Positions 1 through 8,371 of a DNA stretch of 64,000 nt are shown one piece after another (position 1 is the stretch's first letter; each line of letters begins with the position of its first letter). Under the pieces are notes generated by a model, which was not told where the DNA came from, ran no database searches, and was given only the letters and a program-made list of their open reading frames with translations. A program made the translations under genes and the position numbers. Source of the DNA: Nitrospira sp. (GTDB lineage: Bacteria > Nitrospirota > Nitrospiria > Nitrospirales > Nitrospiraceae); assembly GCA_030123565.1 (NCBI GenBank), contig CP126122.1, positions 3,920,800 through 3,984,799 of the forward strand. Direction: 5' to 3'.

Positions 1-291
1 TCCCCGAAGAAGGGGTGGAACCCTGACAGCAACAGAGTGGAAACCGTTCCCAAGCATCATGCGGACCTCTATGTTTTTGCCCTGCTGACCCACACCGACA
101 AAGCCACAGTTGATCCGTATGATTTGCGCCAATGGAAATTCTATGTGCTTCCTACGCAAAAGCTATGTGAAAGGACGCGGAGTCCACAGTCGGTCACTCT
201 CCGGTCATTGGAAACTCTTGCAGGGCCGCCCACTGATTTCTGGCACTTGTCAGATTCAGTAAAAGAAGCGCGTGGTCTGGTATCGCCTTGA
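1..291 (+). CDS. C-terminal part of a conserved hypothetical protein
   Basis: The reading frame is open from the first base and stops at 289-291, so the gene begins outside the window. The visible part is about 96 residues. It has a compact, protein-like composition (HADLYVFALLTHTDK, then QWKFYVLPT, then TRSPQSVTLRSLE), with alternating hydrophobic stretches that suggest a beta-rich fold. From memory it resembles the tail of uncharacterised proteins sometimes found near restriction systems, but I cannot name a family. An internal ATG at 37 is not needed, because coding-like sequence continues upstream of it. Confidence 0.6.
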   Translation, partial: SPKKGWNPDSNRVETVPKHHADLYVFALLTHTDKATVDPYDLRQWKFYVLPTQKLCERTRSPQSVTLRSLETLAGPPTDFWHLSDSVKEARGLVSP

Positions 292-420
292 CCCGTGCTG
301 TATGATGAATATCTAGAAGATACGTCGCTCGTGAAGGGTGAAACGTATCTCGCAGGGCATCAATAGGGTGGTCCGGCGCTTCACGAACGACGCTTCACCA
401 ATCACGTTCATCAAGAAATG

Positions 421-771
421 GGGGGCGACCGGTTTCGACGGGGATACTGATGCCATCGTCGCATGTCGAGCTCTCGGGGTCTCGTAAATCCTCCGGGAAA
501 CAGCAACTGCCAATCAAGAACTGGCACTCGCAGCTTAATTTAAGCTGAGACGTCGTTCCATCTGAGGCCCGCGGGGGTGGAACGGCGCGATGCAGCGGGC
601 TGGTCCCAGGCTGGTGTTCAGCGGCGGGGGACGAGACAATACTGGACTAGCGGCGATTCTAAGCCTGCCGATAGGCGTGGGTCGTTGCGAACCTCAAAGA
701 ATCGGCTACACATGTAGACGCGATGTGCCGACGATCTTCGGACAGGGGTTCAACTCCCCTCGCCTCCACCA
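421..771 (+). ncRNA. ssrA: tmRNA (transfer-messenger RNA)
   Basis: tmRNA rescues stalled ribosomes and tags the incomplete protein for degradation. The 5' end GGGGGCG (421-427) pairs with CGCCTCC just before an encoded ACCA 3' end at 768-771, forming the alanine-type acceptor stem. The TTCAACTC T-loop lies just upstream of that arm. The tag reading frame GCC AAT CAA GAA CTG GCA CTC GCA GCT TAA at 509-538 gives ANQELALAA, a typical LAA-ending degradation tag; the resume codon could instead be the GCA at 503. Length is about 351 nt, normal for one-piece tmRNA. Short open frames on either strand across it are spurious. Confidence 0.96.
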
Positions 772-779
772 AACCGCTC

Positions 780-1163
780 TTCGTGCGTTCCGGCGGCTCA
801 TCAGGCGAAGCCTTCTTCCTTGATGCCGCCGGATAAACCCCTTCAGTGTTCGCCTCTTACTCCTAAAACCTCGCTTGCGCGTACCGCCCGCTCTTTATCG
901 CCTTATCGTGATAAACGCGGGCGGATAAACGCATCCAGTGGCTTGTTCCCTCCTAGAGAATTACCGCACTTCGTGCGACCGGCGGGCTCTTCATCGTCTT
1001 ATCGTGAACGACGCCCGCCGATAAACCCCTTTAGTGCCAGCATTCTTTCCTCGCTCGACCCGGAGCCACTGATGGTGGTTCCGGGCGACGGGATAAACCC
1101 CTTCAGTGTTTCCTTTTCATTCGTGTACTACCTTGCTTGCGCGTACCGCCGTCCTCTTTATCG
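780..1163 (+). repeat. Array of four to five GC-rich hairpin repeats after ssrA
   Basis: Four copies of a unit lie 72-96 bp apart. Each has a GC-rich 8-bp stem followed by a conserved tail resembling GATAAACCCCTTCAGTG. Stem arms are 790-797/825-832, 884-891/917-924, 980-987/1013-1020 and 1060-1067/1077-1084 (the last with G-U pairs). The arm sequences differ between units but stay self-complementary, which points to selection on structure. A 5' box like CTTGCGCGTACCGCC recurs at 871-888 and 1134-1150; the latter begins a degenerate fifth unit with no tail. No convincing gene lies between 772 and 1300. A diverged copy lies downstream of tRNA-Leu near 29.5 kb. Confidence 0.75.
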
Positions 1164-1321
1164 TAGTTTCAGCTTCTCCCCGTTTCTTTCCTCTACGCCC
1201 CTCCCCTTCCCTTGACGGTCGAGTTTGAATGTGTCGTCCGGCTCTGCTACAAGGGCACCGGTCGACGCTGGGCATGCGACGGCTCGTATGACATTCGGAT
1301 AACCAGGAGGAAAGAAAGCAC

Positions 1322-1885
1322 ATGAGCGACGAACTTCTCGACCACCTCGGTCCCTTGGCTGCGCTCGCCGGTGTGTGGGAGGGCGACAAGGGGGACGATG
1401 TGGCTCCGTCGGACGACAGGGGAACCGAACGCAACGCCTATCGCGAACGGTTGACGTTCGAGCCGTTCGGTCCTGTGAACAACCATGAACAGCAACTGTA
1501 TGGCCTCAGGTATTCGACCGTGGCCTGGCGGTTGGGCGAAGAGACCCCGTTTCACGAGGAAACCGGCTATTGGCTCTGGGATGCGGCGGCGAAGCAGGTG
1601 CTCCGCTGTTTCATCGTCCCGCGGGGCGTCACGGTGCTGGCGGGAGGAACCGTGGAGCCCGATGCCACGTCGTTTACGATCTCAGCAGAGGCCGGATCGG
1701 ACACCTACGGCATCTGTTCGAACCGATTTCTGGATCGGGAGTTCAAGACCGTCCGGTATGACCTCACGATCACCCTGCACGGCCGCGACGGCTTGAGTTA
1801 CAAAGAGGATACGCAGTTGAAGATGAAGGGCCGGAACGACCTGTTTCACCACACCGACGCCAATCGAGTGAGTCGAGTCAAATAA
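1322..1885 (+). CDS. FABP-like heme-binding beta-barrel protein (nitrobindin family)
   Basis: 187 residues. The N-terminal GVWEGDKG at about residues 17-24 matches the GxWxGxG signature of the nitrobindin/THAP4-like lipocalin-fold family (DUF1794), followed by alternating beta-strand segments. Known members bind ferric haem and can isomerise peroxynitrite to nitrate, so a role in nitrogen-oxide stress would fit a nitrite oxidiser; that role is inferred. The protein has no signal peptide and is probably cytoplasmic. AGGAGG about 10 bases upstream supports the ATG. It appears to be a single-gene unit. Confidence 0.8.
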   Translation: MSDELLDHLGPLAALAGVWEGDKGDDVAPSDDRGTERNAYRERLTFEPFGPVNNHEQQLYGLRYSTVAWRLGEETPFHEETGYWLWDAAAKQVLRCFIVPRGVTVLAGGTVEPDATSFTISAEAGSDTYGICSNRFLDREFKTVRYDLTITLHGRDGLSYKEDTQLKMKGRNDLFHHTDANRVSRVK

Positions 1886-1925
1886 GAACCGATTGGGTCC
1901 CACGAGAAAATACTGAGTCACGGCA

Positions 1926-1956
1926 TTGACAGTGCGTTTGTCGGGGCTGGTATAGT
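1926..1956 (+). promoter_or_regulatory. Candidate sigma70 promoter for the downstream lipoprotein
   Basis: TTGACA at 1926-1931 and TATAGT at 1951-1956 are separated by 19 bp, slightly longer than optimal. They lie about 100 bp before the lipoprotein gene. Confidence 0.45.
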
Positions 1957-2057
1957 GAATCGAGCCGGCTCGAAGGTGTGGGGGCGGATGCCGCGCCCCG
2001 TGCGTCTGATCAGATCCTGAGAGCCATACCAGAGTATATTTCACAGGGAGGATGTGC

Positions 2058-2468
2058 ATGCGAGGAACATTATTTGCGCTAACAGGATTACTTATGGTGA
2101 CGGGCTGCTCGGGATTGCCGGACATGACTCGAACAGCGGTCATTCATGAGGTCAAACTCGCTGAGCACATGGAGCCCGCTGACCTGACGGTGGCGGCTGG
2201 TGACGAAGTACGCTGGGTGAATCAACGCATGCTTTCAGCGCGGGTCGAGATCCCCGGCTTGACGAAAGAAATGTTGTCCTGTGACCGTGGATTCACGAAT
2301 GTGTTCGGAAGCGTTCGGGAAGTGGTCGAGTTGGATTCGCATGAGACCGCCAGCCTGTGCTTCGCCAAGGGCATGGTCATCAGTTACAACGCGCGCATGA
2401 AATCGGCCGGACCGGGCGGTATGGTGATTGAGCCGGGAACGATCCGCGTCACCGGTCCCACTCAGTAA
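2058..2468 (+). CDS. Lipoprotein with cupredoxin-like sequence
   Basis: 136 residues. A short signal peptide ends in the lipobox VTGC, so the mature protein is predicted to be lipidated at that Cys. The mature part includes ADLTVAAGDEVRWVNQ, like the first strands of cupredoxin-type domains. The usual copper set His-Cys-His-Met is not clear, so metal binding is doubtful. GGAGG at 2047-2051 is well placed for the ATG at 2058 and would overlap the alternative ATG at 2052. Confidence 0.7.
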   Translation: MRGTLFALTGLLMVTGCSGLPDMTRTAVIHEVKLAEHMEPADLTVAAGDEVRWVNQRMLSARVEIPGLTKEMLSCDRGFTNVFGSVREVVELDSHETASLCFAKGMVISYNARMKSAGPGGMVIEPGTIRVTGPTQ

Positions 2469-2720
2469 CGTTGAGGGGTCCGACCGCCTCTTGTGGGCGT
2501 ATCGGCATCTCCTCCCCTATCCTGCTCGCCCCGGAGTCGACCCCCTGACTCCGGGGGACGAGGTCACGACCTCCGCGCAAGCAAACCCTTCCTCAGATCA
2601 GTAGGATTGTCCCAGCCCCGATCACTGCGAAGCCAGCCAGAGAGGATTTCGCCGGAGGTGACGAGGCGCGCCGGTAGTGACGCGTCGGCCCACAGCTCAG
2701 CTTTTTGAAGGTGCCGGCGG
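2469..2720. other. Intergenic stretch with an inverted repeat
   Basis: CCCCGGAGTC (2529-2538) pairs with GACTCCGGGG (2547-2556). This could end the lipoprotein transcript, although no T-run follows. On the minus strand, directly after the GH15 stop, an open frame without a clear start runs to a TGA at 2564-2566 and contains SGEILSGWLRSDRGW, which looks protein-like. It may be a gene remnant, but I do not call it. Confidence 0.35.
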
Positions 2721-4505
2721 TTACAGCACCGTCGTCCAAGGCGGGCTGACGGCGAAGGCGGCGTTGATGAGACCGACGTGGGAGTAGGCCTGGGGAAAGT
2801 TTCCGAGTTGGGTGTGGGTTTCCGGCACGAAATGTTCTGAGAAGAGCCCGAGATGGTTCGCCCCGGTCAGGACCTGGGCCATGATCTGTTGGGCTTCGGC
2901 CATCCGTCCGAGCCGCGCTAGGGCCTGGACGACCCAGAAGGAACAGATGACGAAACTGGATTGCGGCCGACCGAAATCGTCGGTCCGCAGATAGCGGAAA
3001 TAAAACCCCGTATCTTTCCCGCCGGCTTGCACGGACAGTTCTTGCGCGATGTGTTTCATCGTCGCTTCGCAGACTTCCCGGTTCGGAAAGCCGAGGATCG
3101 GCGCCTGGGCCATCGAGGCGTCATAGGTGTCGTCCTTAGGACCGTTACGGAGGGCCCCGTCTTTCGTGGCGTTCAGGAGCGCCTGCGCCGCCCTGGCGCG
3201 GGCCGTGCCGATATCGAACGTCAAGGAGGGCAGGAATCCAGCCTGCTGCATGCGGTGCGCCCGGTCGAGCCCGGCCCAACACATCAAATTGGAGAATGAA
3301 TGTTCCCGCCAGCCGTTGCGAATCTCCCACAGTCCTGCGTCCGGCTGAGCGATGGTCCGTTCACAGAGCCGGGCCAGGTTCGCGACGAGCTGCTCCTGGT
3401 CCTTGGTACGCAGGTCGTAGAAGCGGTTGTCGAAAAAGATCGGGGCCAATGCGAGGACTAGCTCGCCGTAGACGTCGTTCTGGATATGTTCCGCCGCTTG
3501 ATTGTTGCTGCGCGCCGGCACGCTGCCCTGGAAGCCGGCCCAATTTCGATGCTCGGTTTCCGGCAGCGGAAGATCCTGGCTCAACGTGTAGACCGGGGCC
3601 AGCCGTTCCCGGGAGTGTTCGTGGGTATAGGCGATGTTGAGCAGGAATTTGAGAAATCCCTCCATTTCCTCGAAGTGCCCGAGGTTCTGGAAGGCCGTGA
3701 GGGAAAAGTAGGCGTCGCGCAGCCAGCAGTAGCGGTAGTCCCAATTGCGTGGGCCGCCCGGCTCCTCCGGGAGGCTGGTGGTCAAGGCGGCCAGGATGGC
3801 CCCCGTGTCTTCGTAACAATGGAGTTTGAGCGCCAGCGCCGAACGGATGACCTCTTCCTGATGCAGGACCGGGATCGAGCAATGTTTCACCCACATGCGC
3901 CAGTAGCGGGCCGTCTGGTCGAGAAATTCCTGACTGACTTTCGCCAGATCGTCTTCGATGCCCAAGCCCCAGGTCAGGGCGAAGTAGGTCTTCTCGGTGA
4001 GGGCGAAGGGCCGTTCCTCGTACAGATAGGTCAACGGCATGTTGGTCAGCAGCCGGAGGTACTCCCCGCGGATGTCGTAACGGACGTGGCTGTTGCCCCG
4101 CATTCCCCGGGCATAGTCCTTTTCCCATCCCGTGACGGGACGGCAACTCACGCGGATCGACGGGGTGCCGGCCAGCGGTTCGACGATGCGGAAGAGGGCG
4201 GCGGGCCGATAGAGGCGACCATATTGTTCGAAGCGCGGGCAAAAGTCCGTGATCTTGAAGGTGTCTCCCTTGGACGTAGACACCTGCGTCGCCAGAATAT
4301 TTGTATTGGGGAGATAGCGTTGCGTCGTCTTGACTTGAGTCGAGTCGGTAGGGCTTGATATGGAAAAATGCCCCCCGTCCGGATCCAGGATCCGGCCGAA
4401 GACGGGATCACTGTCCGGTCTGGGCAGGCAGAGCCAATCGACCGAGCCGCTTTCGTGGATATGGGCGGAGACGTGGCAATTGCCGATCAGGCCGTAGGGG
4501 TACAT
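2721..4505 (-). CDS. Glycoside hydrolase family 15 protein (glucoamylase/trehalase-like)
   Basis: 594 residues. The start MYPYGLIGNCHVSAHI is the typical beginning of the N-terminal 'trehalase-like' domain found on bacterial GH15 enzymes. The (alpha/alpha)6 catalytic domain follows, with NWDYRYCWLRDA around residue 255, a hallmark of the family. No signal peptide is seen, so it should be cytoplasmic. GH15 members of this architecture hydrolyse alpha-glucans or trehalose. The divergent otsA-otsB pair suggests it takes part in turnover of trehalose or glycogen, but substrate cannot be read from sequence. Starts of this gene and otsA are about 50 bp apart, so they may share a control region. Confidence 0.88.
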   Translation of the reverse strand: MYPYGLIGNCHVSAHIHESGSVDWLCLPRPDSDPVFGRILDPDGGHFSISSPTDSTQVKTTQRYLPNTNILATQVSTSKGDTFKITDFCPRFEQYGRLYRPAALFRIVEPLAGTPSIRVSCRPVTGWEKDYARGMRGNSHVRYDIRGEYLRLLTNMPLTYLYEERPFALTEKTYFALTWGLGIEDDLAKVSQEFLDQTARYWRMWVKHCSIPVLHQEEVIRSALALKLHCYEDTGAILAALTTSLPEEPGGPRNWDYRYCWLRDAYFSLTAFQNLGHFEEMEGFLKFLLNIAYTHEHSRERLAPVYTLSQDLPLPETEHRNWAGFQGSVPARSNNQAAEHIQNDVYGELVLALAPIFFDNRFYDLRTKDQEQLVANLARLCERTIAQPDAGLWEIRNGWREHSFSNLMCWAGLDRAHRMQQAGFLPSLTFDIGTARARAAQALLNATKDGALRNGPKDDTYDASMAQAPILGFPNREVCEATMKHIAQELSVQAGGKDTGFYFRYLRTDDFGRPQSSFVICSFWVVQALARLGRMAEAQQIMAQVLTGANHLGLFSEHFVPETHTQLGNFPQAYSHVGLINAAFAVSPPWTTVL

Positions 4506-4554
4506 GCCCTGACCATAAGAGATTTTTGCTGCAAAGTAAACTGCGGGAGAACAT

Positions 4555-6786
4555 ATGCGTCTGTCCCTCCGGTTTATCCTTCCTCTTTTGCTGGTGTTGG
4601 GAGTCGTGGCCTACAGCGTGGTGCCTCTGGTTGATTCGCTCACGTTGAAGTGGTTCACGCGCGATCTTGAAAGCCGGTCCAAATTGCTGGCGAGCACGAT
4701 GGAGGTACCGCTGTCGGAATTGGTCGCTTCCCGCTCGCGCACGAAGATCTTCGCCTATTTTCACAAGGTCATTCAGGATGAACGGTTGTATGCGCTGGGC
4801 TTCTGCGATACGCAGCAACACCTGCTCTACCAGACCCTGACCTACCCGGATCAACTGTCCTGTGAGAGTTTGGCGCACCTGGCGCCGGGCTCCTCGGAAG
4901 TGGTGAATTTTGCGCAAGGGCCGCTGCACGTCGTGGTGGCGACTATTCAATCGGGGGGCAAGGTTCACGGCCGGCTCATGCTGGTCCACGACATGAGTTT
5001 CGTGCACCAGCGCAGCACCGATACGAAGTGGTACGTGTTTTATCTCTTCGTCGGCCTGGCCGCGGTGATTTCCGGGGTGACGGTGCTCGTCGCACACCTC
5101 AGTTGGCGAGGATGGGTGGCGGGCGTGCGGGCGATGTTGACCAATATGGGGCTGCCGCCGGAGCCAGGCCGCACCCATTCGCCCGAGCTGCACCCGGTCG
5201 CGCAGGATCTCCATGCGTTGGTGCGGGAATTGGAAGCCGATCGCCGGATGCGCGATGAAAGCCAGATCACCTGGAGCCCGAACAGCCTCAAGACGATTTT
5301 GCACGAGCACCTCTCCGGCGATGAAATTTTGATCGTCTCCAATCGGCAGCCATACATCCACAATCGGCGGGGACAGAAGATCGAGGTGCAGCTGCCGGCC
5401 AGCGGGCTCGTATCCGCGCTGGAACCGGTGATGCGCGCCTGTTCGGGAGTGTGGATCGCCCACGGCAACGGTTCGGCCGACCGCGAGGTGGTGGATGGCC
5501 GCGACCATGTGCGGGTGCCGCCGGATCATCCGTCGTACGATATCCGCCGCATCTGGATGTCTCCCGATGAGGAATCCGGGTTCTACTATGGGTTTTCCAA
5601 CGAGGGACTCTGGCCGCTCTGTCACAACGCCCATGTCCGCCCAACGTTCCGGACCTCCGACTGGGAACAGTATGTGGCCATCAACGAGCGGTTCGCCAAG
5701 GCCGTGGTTGAAGAAGCCAAGACGGACGATCCGGTGGTGCTCGTCCAGGACTACCACTTCGCGCTGTTGCCCAAGATGGTGCGGGAGAAACTGCCGAACG
5801 CCACCATCATCATGTTCTGGCATATCCCCTGGCCGAACGCGGAGAGCTACGGCATCTGCCCCTGGCGGCAGGAAATTCTGGAGGGGTTGCTCGGCAGCAG
5901 TATCGTCGGGTTCCATACGCGCGAACACGGCAACCATTTTCTGTACTGCATTGATCGCATCCTGGAGGCGCGCATCGACCGCGACGCCTCCACGGTGTCG
6001 TACGGCGGCCGGCTCACGGCGGTGAATCCTTACCCGATTTCCATCGAATGGCCATCGCGTTGGTTGGAGAACCAGCGGCCAGTGCCGGACTGCCGGGTGC
6101 ATATCCGTGAACGCCATGCCATGGGCCCGGATCGGCTGGTGGGGATCGGGGTGGATCGGCTCGACTACACCAAGGGCATCATCGAGCGGTTCCTCGCGGT
6201 CGAACGACTGTTCGAACTGCAGCCTGAATGGGTTGGAACCTTCTCCTTTATTCAGATCGCGGCGCCGAGCCGGACGATCATCGATCAATACCAGCATTTT
6301 CACGATCAGGTCTATGCGCTGGCCGAACGCATCAACAAACGGTTCGGCCGCGAAGGGTACGAACCGATCGTCTTGAAGGTCAAGCATCACGAACCGCCGG
6401 ACGTGTACGAGTATTACCGGGCGGCCGATCTCTGTTTCGTGACGAGCCTCCACGACGGCATGAATCTGGTGGCCAAGGAGTTCATCGCGGCGCGCGACGA
6501 CGATCAAGGCGTCTTGATCCTCAGCCAGTTTACCGGTGCGGCGCAGGAATTGCCCGAGGCCCTGGTGGTCAATCCCTACGATATCGATCAGTGCGCGGCG
6601 GCGTTGCACATGGCGCTGTCGATGACGCCGAAGGAGCAACGCGCCCGCATGCGGAGCATGCGGGGGTTGATCCAGGAGTTCAACGTGTACCGTTGGGCGG
6701 GACGCATGCTCATGGACGCGGCACGGATGCGCCGCCGCATTCGCGTGATGAAGCAGGTGGTGCAGGCTTCGGGACGGGGTCGGTAA
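4555..6786 (+). CDS. otsA: Trehalose-6-phosphate synthase with N-terminal membrane sensor-like region
   Basis: 743 residues. The C-terminal two thirds (about 255-735) form a GT20 retaining glycosyltransferase that joins UDP/ADP-glucose and glucose-6-phosphate. Visible motifs are VGIGVDRLDYTKGI and LHDGMNLVAKEFIA. The first about 190 residues are unusual: a transmembrane helix at 5-28, an extracytoplasmic segment of about 130 residues, and a second helix at about 161-185 (VFYLFVGLAAVISGV), the layout of a bacterial sensory input module. The enzyme is therefore probably anchored to the inner membrane and may respond to an envelope or osmotic signal (inference). otsB follows 8 bp downstream. Confidence 0.92.
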   Translation: MRLSLRFILPLLLVLGVVAYSVVPLVDSLTLKWFTRDLESRSKLLASTMEVPLSELVASRSRTKIFAYFHKVIQDERLYALGFCDTQQHLLYQTLTYPDQLSCESLAHLAPGSSEVVNFAQGPLHVVVATIQSGGKVHGRLMLVHDMSFVHQRSTDTKWYVFYLFVGLAAVISGVTVLVAHLSWRGWVAGVRAMLTNMGLPPEPGRTHSPELHPVAQDLHALVRELEADRRMRDESQITWSPNSLKTILHEHLSGDEILIVSNRQPYIHNRRGQKIEVQLPASGLVSALEPVMRACSGVWIAHGNGSADREVVDGRDHVRVPPDHPSYDIRRIWMSPDEESGFYYGFSNEGLWPLCHNAHVRPTFRTSDWEQYVAINERFAKAVVEEAKTDDPVVLVQDYHFALLPKMVREKLPNATIIMFWHIPWPNAESYGICPWRQEILEGLLGSSIVGFHTREHGNHFLYCIDRILEARIDRDASTVSYGGRLTAVNPYPISIEWPSRWLENQRPVPDCRVHIRERHAMGPDRLVGIGVDRLDYTKGIIERFLAVERLFELQPEWVGTFSFIQIAAPSRTIIDQYQHFHDQVYALAERINKRFGREGYEPIVLKVKHHEPPDVYEYYRAADLCFVTSLHDGMNLVAKEFIAARDDDQGVLILSQFTGAAQELPEALVVNPYDIDQCAAALHMALSMTPKEQRARMRSMRGLIQEFNVYRWAGRMLMDAARMRRRIRVMKQVVQASGRGR

Positions 6787-6794
6787 CCTCACCC

Positions 6795-7568
6795 ATGCAG
6801 TACGCGCTCAGAGCGCCAGGGAAGCGCGTCCTCGATCGAGTGGCTGGCCGGGAGGCGGCGCTCTTTGCATTCGATTTCGACGGCACGCTGGCGCGAATCG
6901 TTCAGGACCGGCATGCGGCAACCCTGGCGCAACCGGTTCGCGATGCGCTCCATGCCCTGGCCATGCAGGCCCCGACCGCCATCATTTCCGGTCGCTCCCT
7001 CGCGGACCTCCGGCCGCGCGTGGACGGTATTCCCACGCATCTGGTCGGGAATCACGGACTCGAAGGGTTGCATGCGTCGGAGCGGGTCATGCACCAGGCG
7101 CGGGACTGTTGCCGCACCTGGCTCAAGACGGTGCTGAAGGATGAATCGAGCCTGACCAAGACCGGCGTGGTGGTGGAAGACAAGACCTATTCGCTGACGT
7201 TCCACTATCGGCAGGCCTGCTCGCCGCCCGAGGCGCGCGAAGCGATCTTTCATTCGGTCGCGACGTTGTCTCCGGCACCGCGCCTCGTGTTGGGGAAGTC
7301 CGTGGTGAATGCCATTCCGCCCGGCAATCTGCACAAGGGAACGGCCATCTTGGAATTGATGCACCAGCTCAACAGTTCCGCCGCGCTGTACGTCGGCGAC
7401 GACGATACCGACGAAGATGTCTTTTCGTTGCCGGATGAGCGCATTGTCACGGTGCGTGTCGGGAAAAAGGCGACCTCCGCCGCACAATTGTATCTGGAAC
7501 GGCAGTCGCAGATCGGCCTGTTGCTGGAGTATCTCGCCCAGGCGCGCAGCCGAACGACGTTGACCTAA
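6795..7568 (+). CDS. otsB: Trehalose-6-phosphate phosphatase
   Basis: 257 residues from the ATG at 6795, 8 bp after the otsA stop. HAD-superfamily motifs are present: DFDGTLA (motif I with nucleophile Asp), a Ser/Thr motif at IISGRS, and GDDDTDEDVF (metal-binding motif IV). It removes phosphate from the OtsA product to give trehalose. The frame stays open upstream inside otsA, but that part is a shadow. The 3' end overlaps the convergent macrodomain gene by 4 bp. Confidence 0.93.
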   Translation: MQYALRAPGKRVLDRVAGREAALFAFDFDGTLARIVQDRHAATLAQPVRDALHALAMQAPTAIISGRSLADLRPRVDGIPTHLVGNHGLEGLHASERVMHQARDCCRTWLKTVLKDESSLTKTGVVVEDKTYSLTFHYRQACSPPEAREAIFHSVATLSPAPRLVLGKSVVNAIPPGNLHKGTAILELMHQLNSSAALYVGDDDTDEDVFSLPDERIVTVRVGKKATSAAQLYLERQSQIGLLLEYLAQARSRTTLT

Positions 7569-8050
7569 CCTTCCTGCGCGGCCACGCCTTTTTTGTACAG
7601 ACTGTAGACGTATACGGGGATGGTCAGTTCTTTGAGCGCCTGCTGGAGCAAGGGGTACACCTTTTCCCATTCCAGCCCGCCGACTCCGGTCGCCAATCGC
7701 GGAAGGGCCACGCTTTTCACCCCATGTTCCTGCAACTCCTTTTTCAAGGCCTGAAGTGCATGATTCACGTTGGGTAGCGAGGCCTTGCCGGGACGATCCT
7801 GGTCACTGGCCGGCGGCTCTTGCGTGAAGAGGTTGATGATGACGGGAGAATTCGGTCCTTTCCACGACCAGGCGCTGCCTGGCTTGGGATTGTAGGTCTG
7901 GCAATAGTGGCGAAAATCCTTGTACATGCCGGGCCACTGCTCCCGGAGCGCCAATGCCAGTCCCTGTTTGAAGTTATCGTTCGGAGCCACGCCATGGGCG
8001 ATGGCGGCGGCTGTTGACAACAGAATATCTCCGGTCACTTCCTTGAGCAT
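7565..8050 (-). CDS. Macrodomain protein
   Basis: 161 residues forming a single macrodomain. The start MLKEVTGDILLS, then AIAHGVAPND and LPRLATGVGGLEW, correspond to the ADP-ribose binding loops of this fold. Such proteins bind or hydrolyse ADP-ribose derivatives such as protein-ADP-ribose or O-acetyl-ADP-ribose. GGGGAGG upstream decides the ATG at 8050 over the longer frame beginning at 8113. No ADP-ribosylating toxin gene lies next to it, so I do not call it an antitoxin. Confidence 0.85.
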   Translation of the reverse strand: MLKEVTGDILLSTAAAIAHGVAPNDNFKQGLALALREQWPGMYKDFRHYCQTYNPKPGSAWSWKGPNSPVIINLFTQEPPASDQDRPGKASLPNVNHALQALKKELQEHGVKSVALPRLATGVGGLEWEKVYPLLQQALKELTIPVYVYSLYKKGVAAQEG

Positions 8051-8127
8051 GACGGACGCCTCCCCGATTTGTAATGAGGTGATTGTTATCATATAAGGCC
8101 TTCTGCCGTTCAATCAATGTGTAGAGA

Positions 8128-8143
8128 GGAAGAACATTCTTCC
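8128..8143. promoter_or_regulatory. Perfect palindrome between macrodomain gene and ppk2
   Basis: GGAAGAA-CA-TTCTTCC lies in the divergent intergenic region (8051-8371). Its size and symmetry fit a dimeric repressor site. Nothing else is recognised in this intergenic stretch except the ribosome-binding site AGAGGAGGGAG before ppk2. Confidence 0.4.
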
Positions 8144-8371
8144 ACGGCAAGAGCAGCGTCGTTTTGCCTGCGATGAGGCCGACTGCCGAGGAGGCTGCGA
8201 GGACTGCGACGCGGCTTGTCATGCGACCGGGTGGGCAGCTGTTCTATTTGGGCCATTTGACGTATCTTCTGCAGTCGCCGGTGGCAAGGCAAGATTGTTT
8301 AGGATGGGGGAATCTGCCGTCTCACCTCTCCTGCGTCATTCCAGGTCTTATCCTTAGAGGAGGGAGCAGAG

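Noticed and set aside
421-771. ssrA as an integration site for a genomic island
   Set aside because: No integrase gene or direct repeat of the ssrA 3' end was found in the following sequence, so no island is supported.
780-1163. CRISPR array or integron attC array
   Set aside because: Units are not identical, stems vary by compensation, spacers are not of uniform length, and no cas or integrase gene is present.
820-1215. 131-codon frame after ssrA
   Set aside because: It runs through the hairpin repeats, and the protein merely repeats their translation (INPFS, RPLYRS); no ribosome-binding site.
2493-2708. 71-codon frame after the lipoprotein gene
   Set aside because: Ser/Arg/Pro-rich translation, non-ATG start and an inverted repeat inside; not protein-like.
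4408-6792. 794-codon open frame antisense to otsA
   Set aside because: Its translation is low-complexity His/Arg/Pro-rich, as expected from the complement of a GC-rich gene, whereas the plus-strand frame has clear GT20 motifs.
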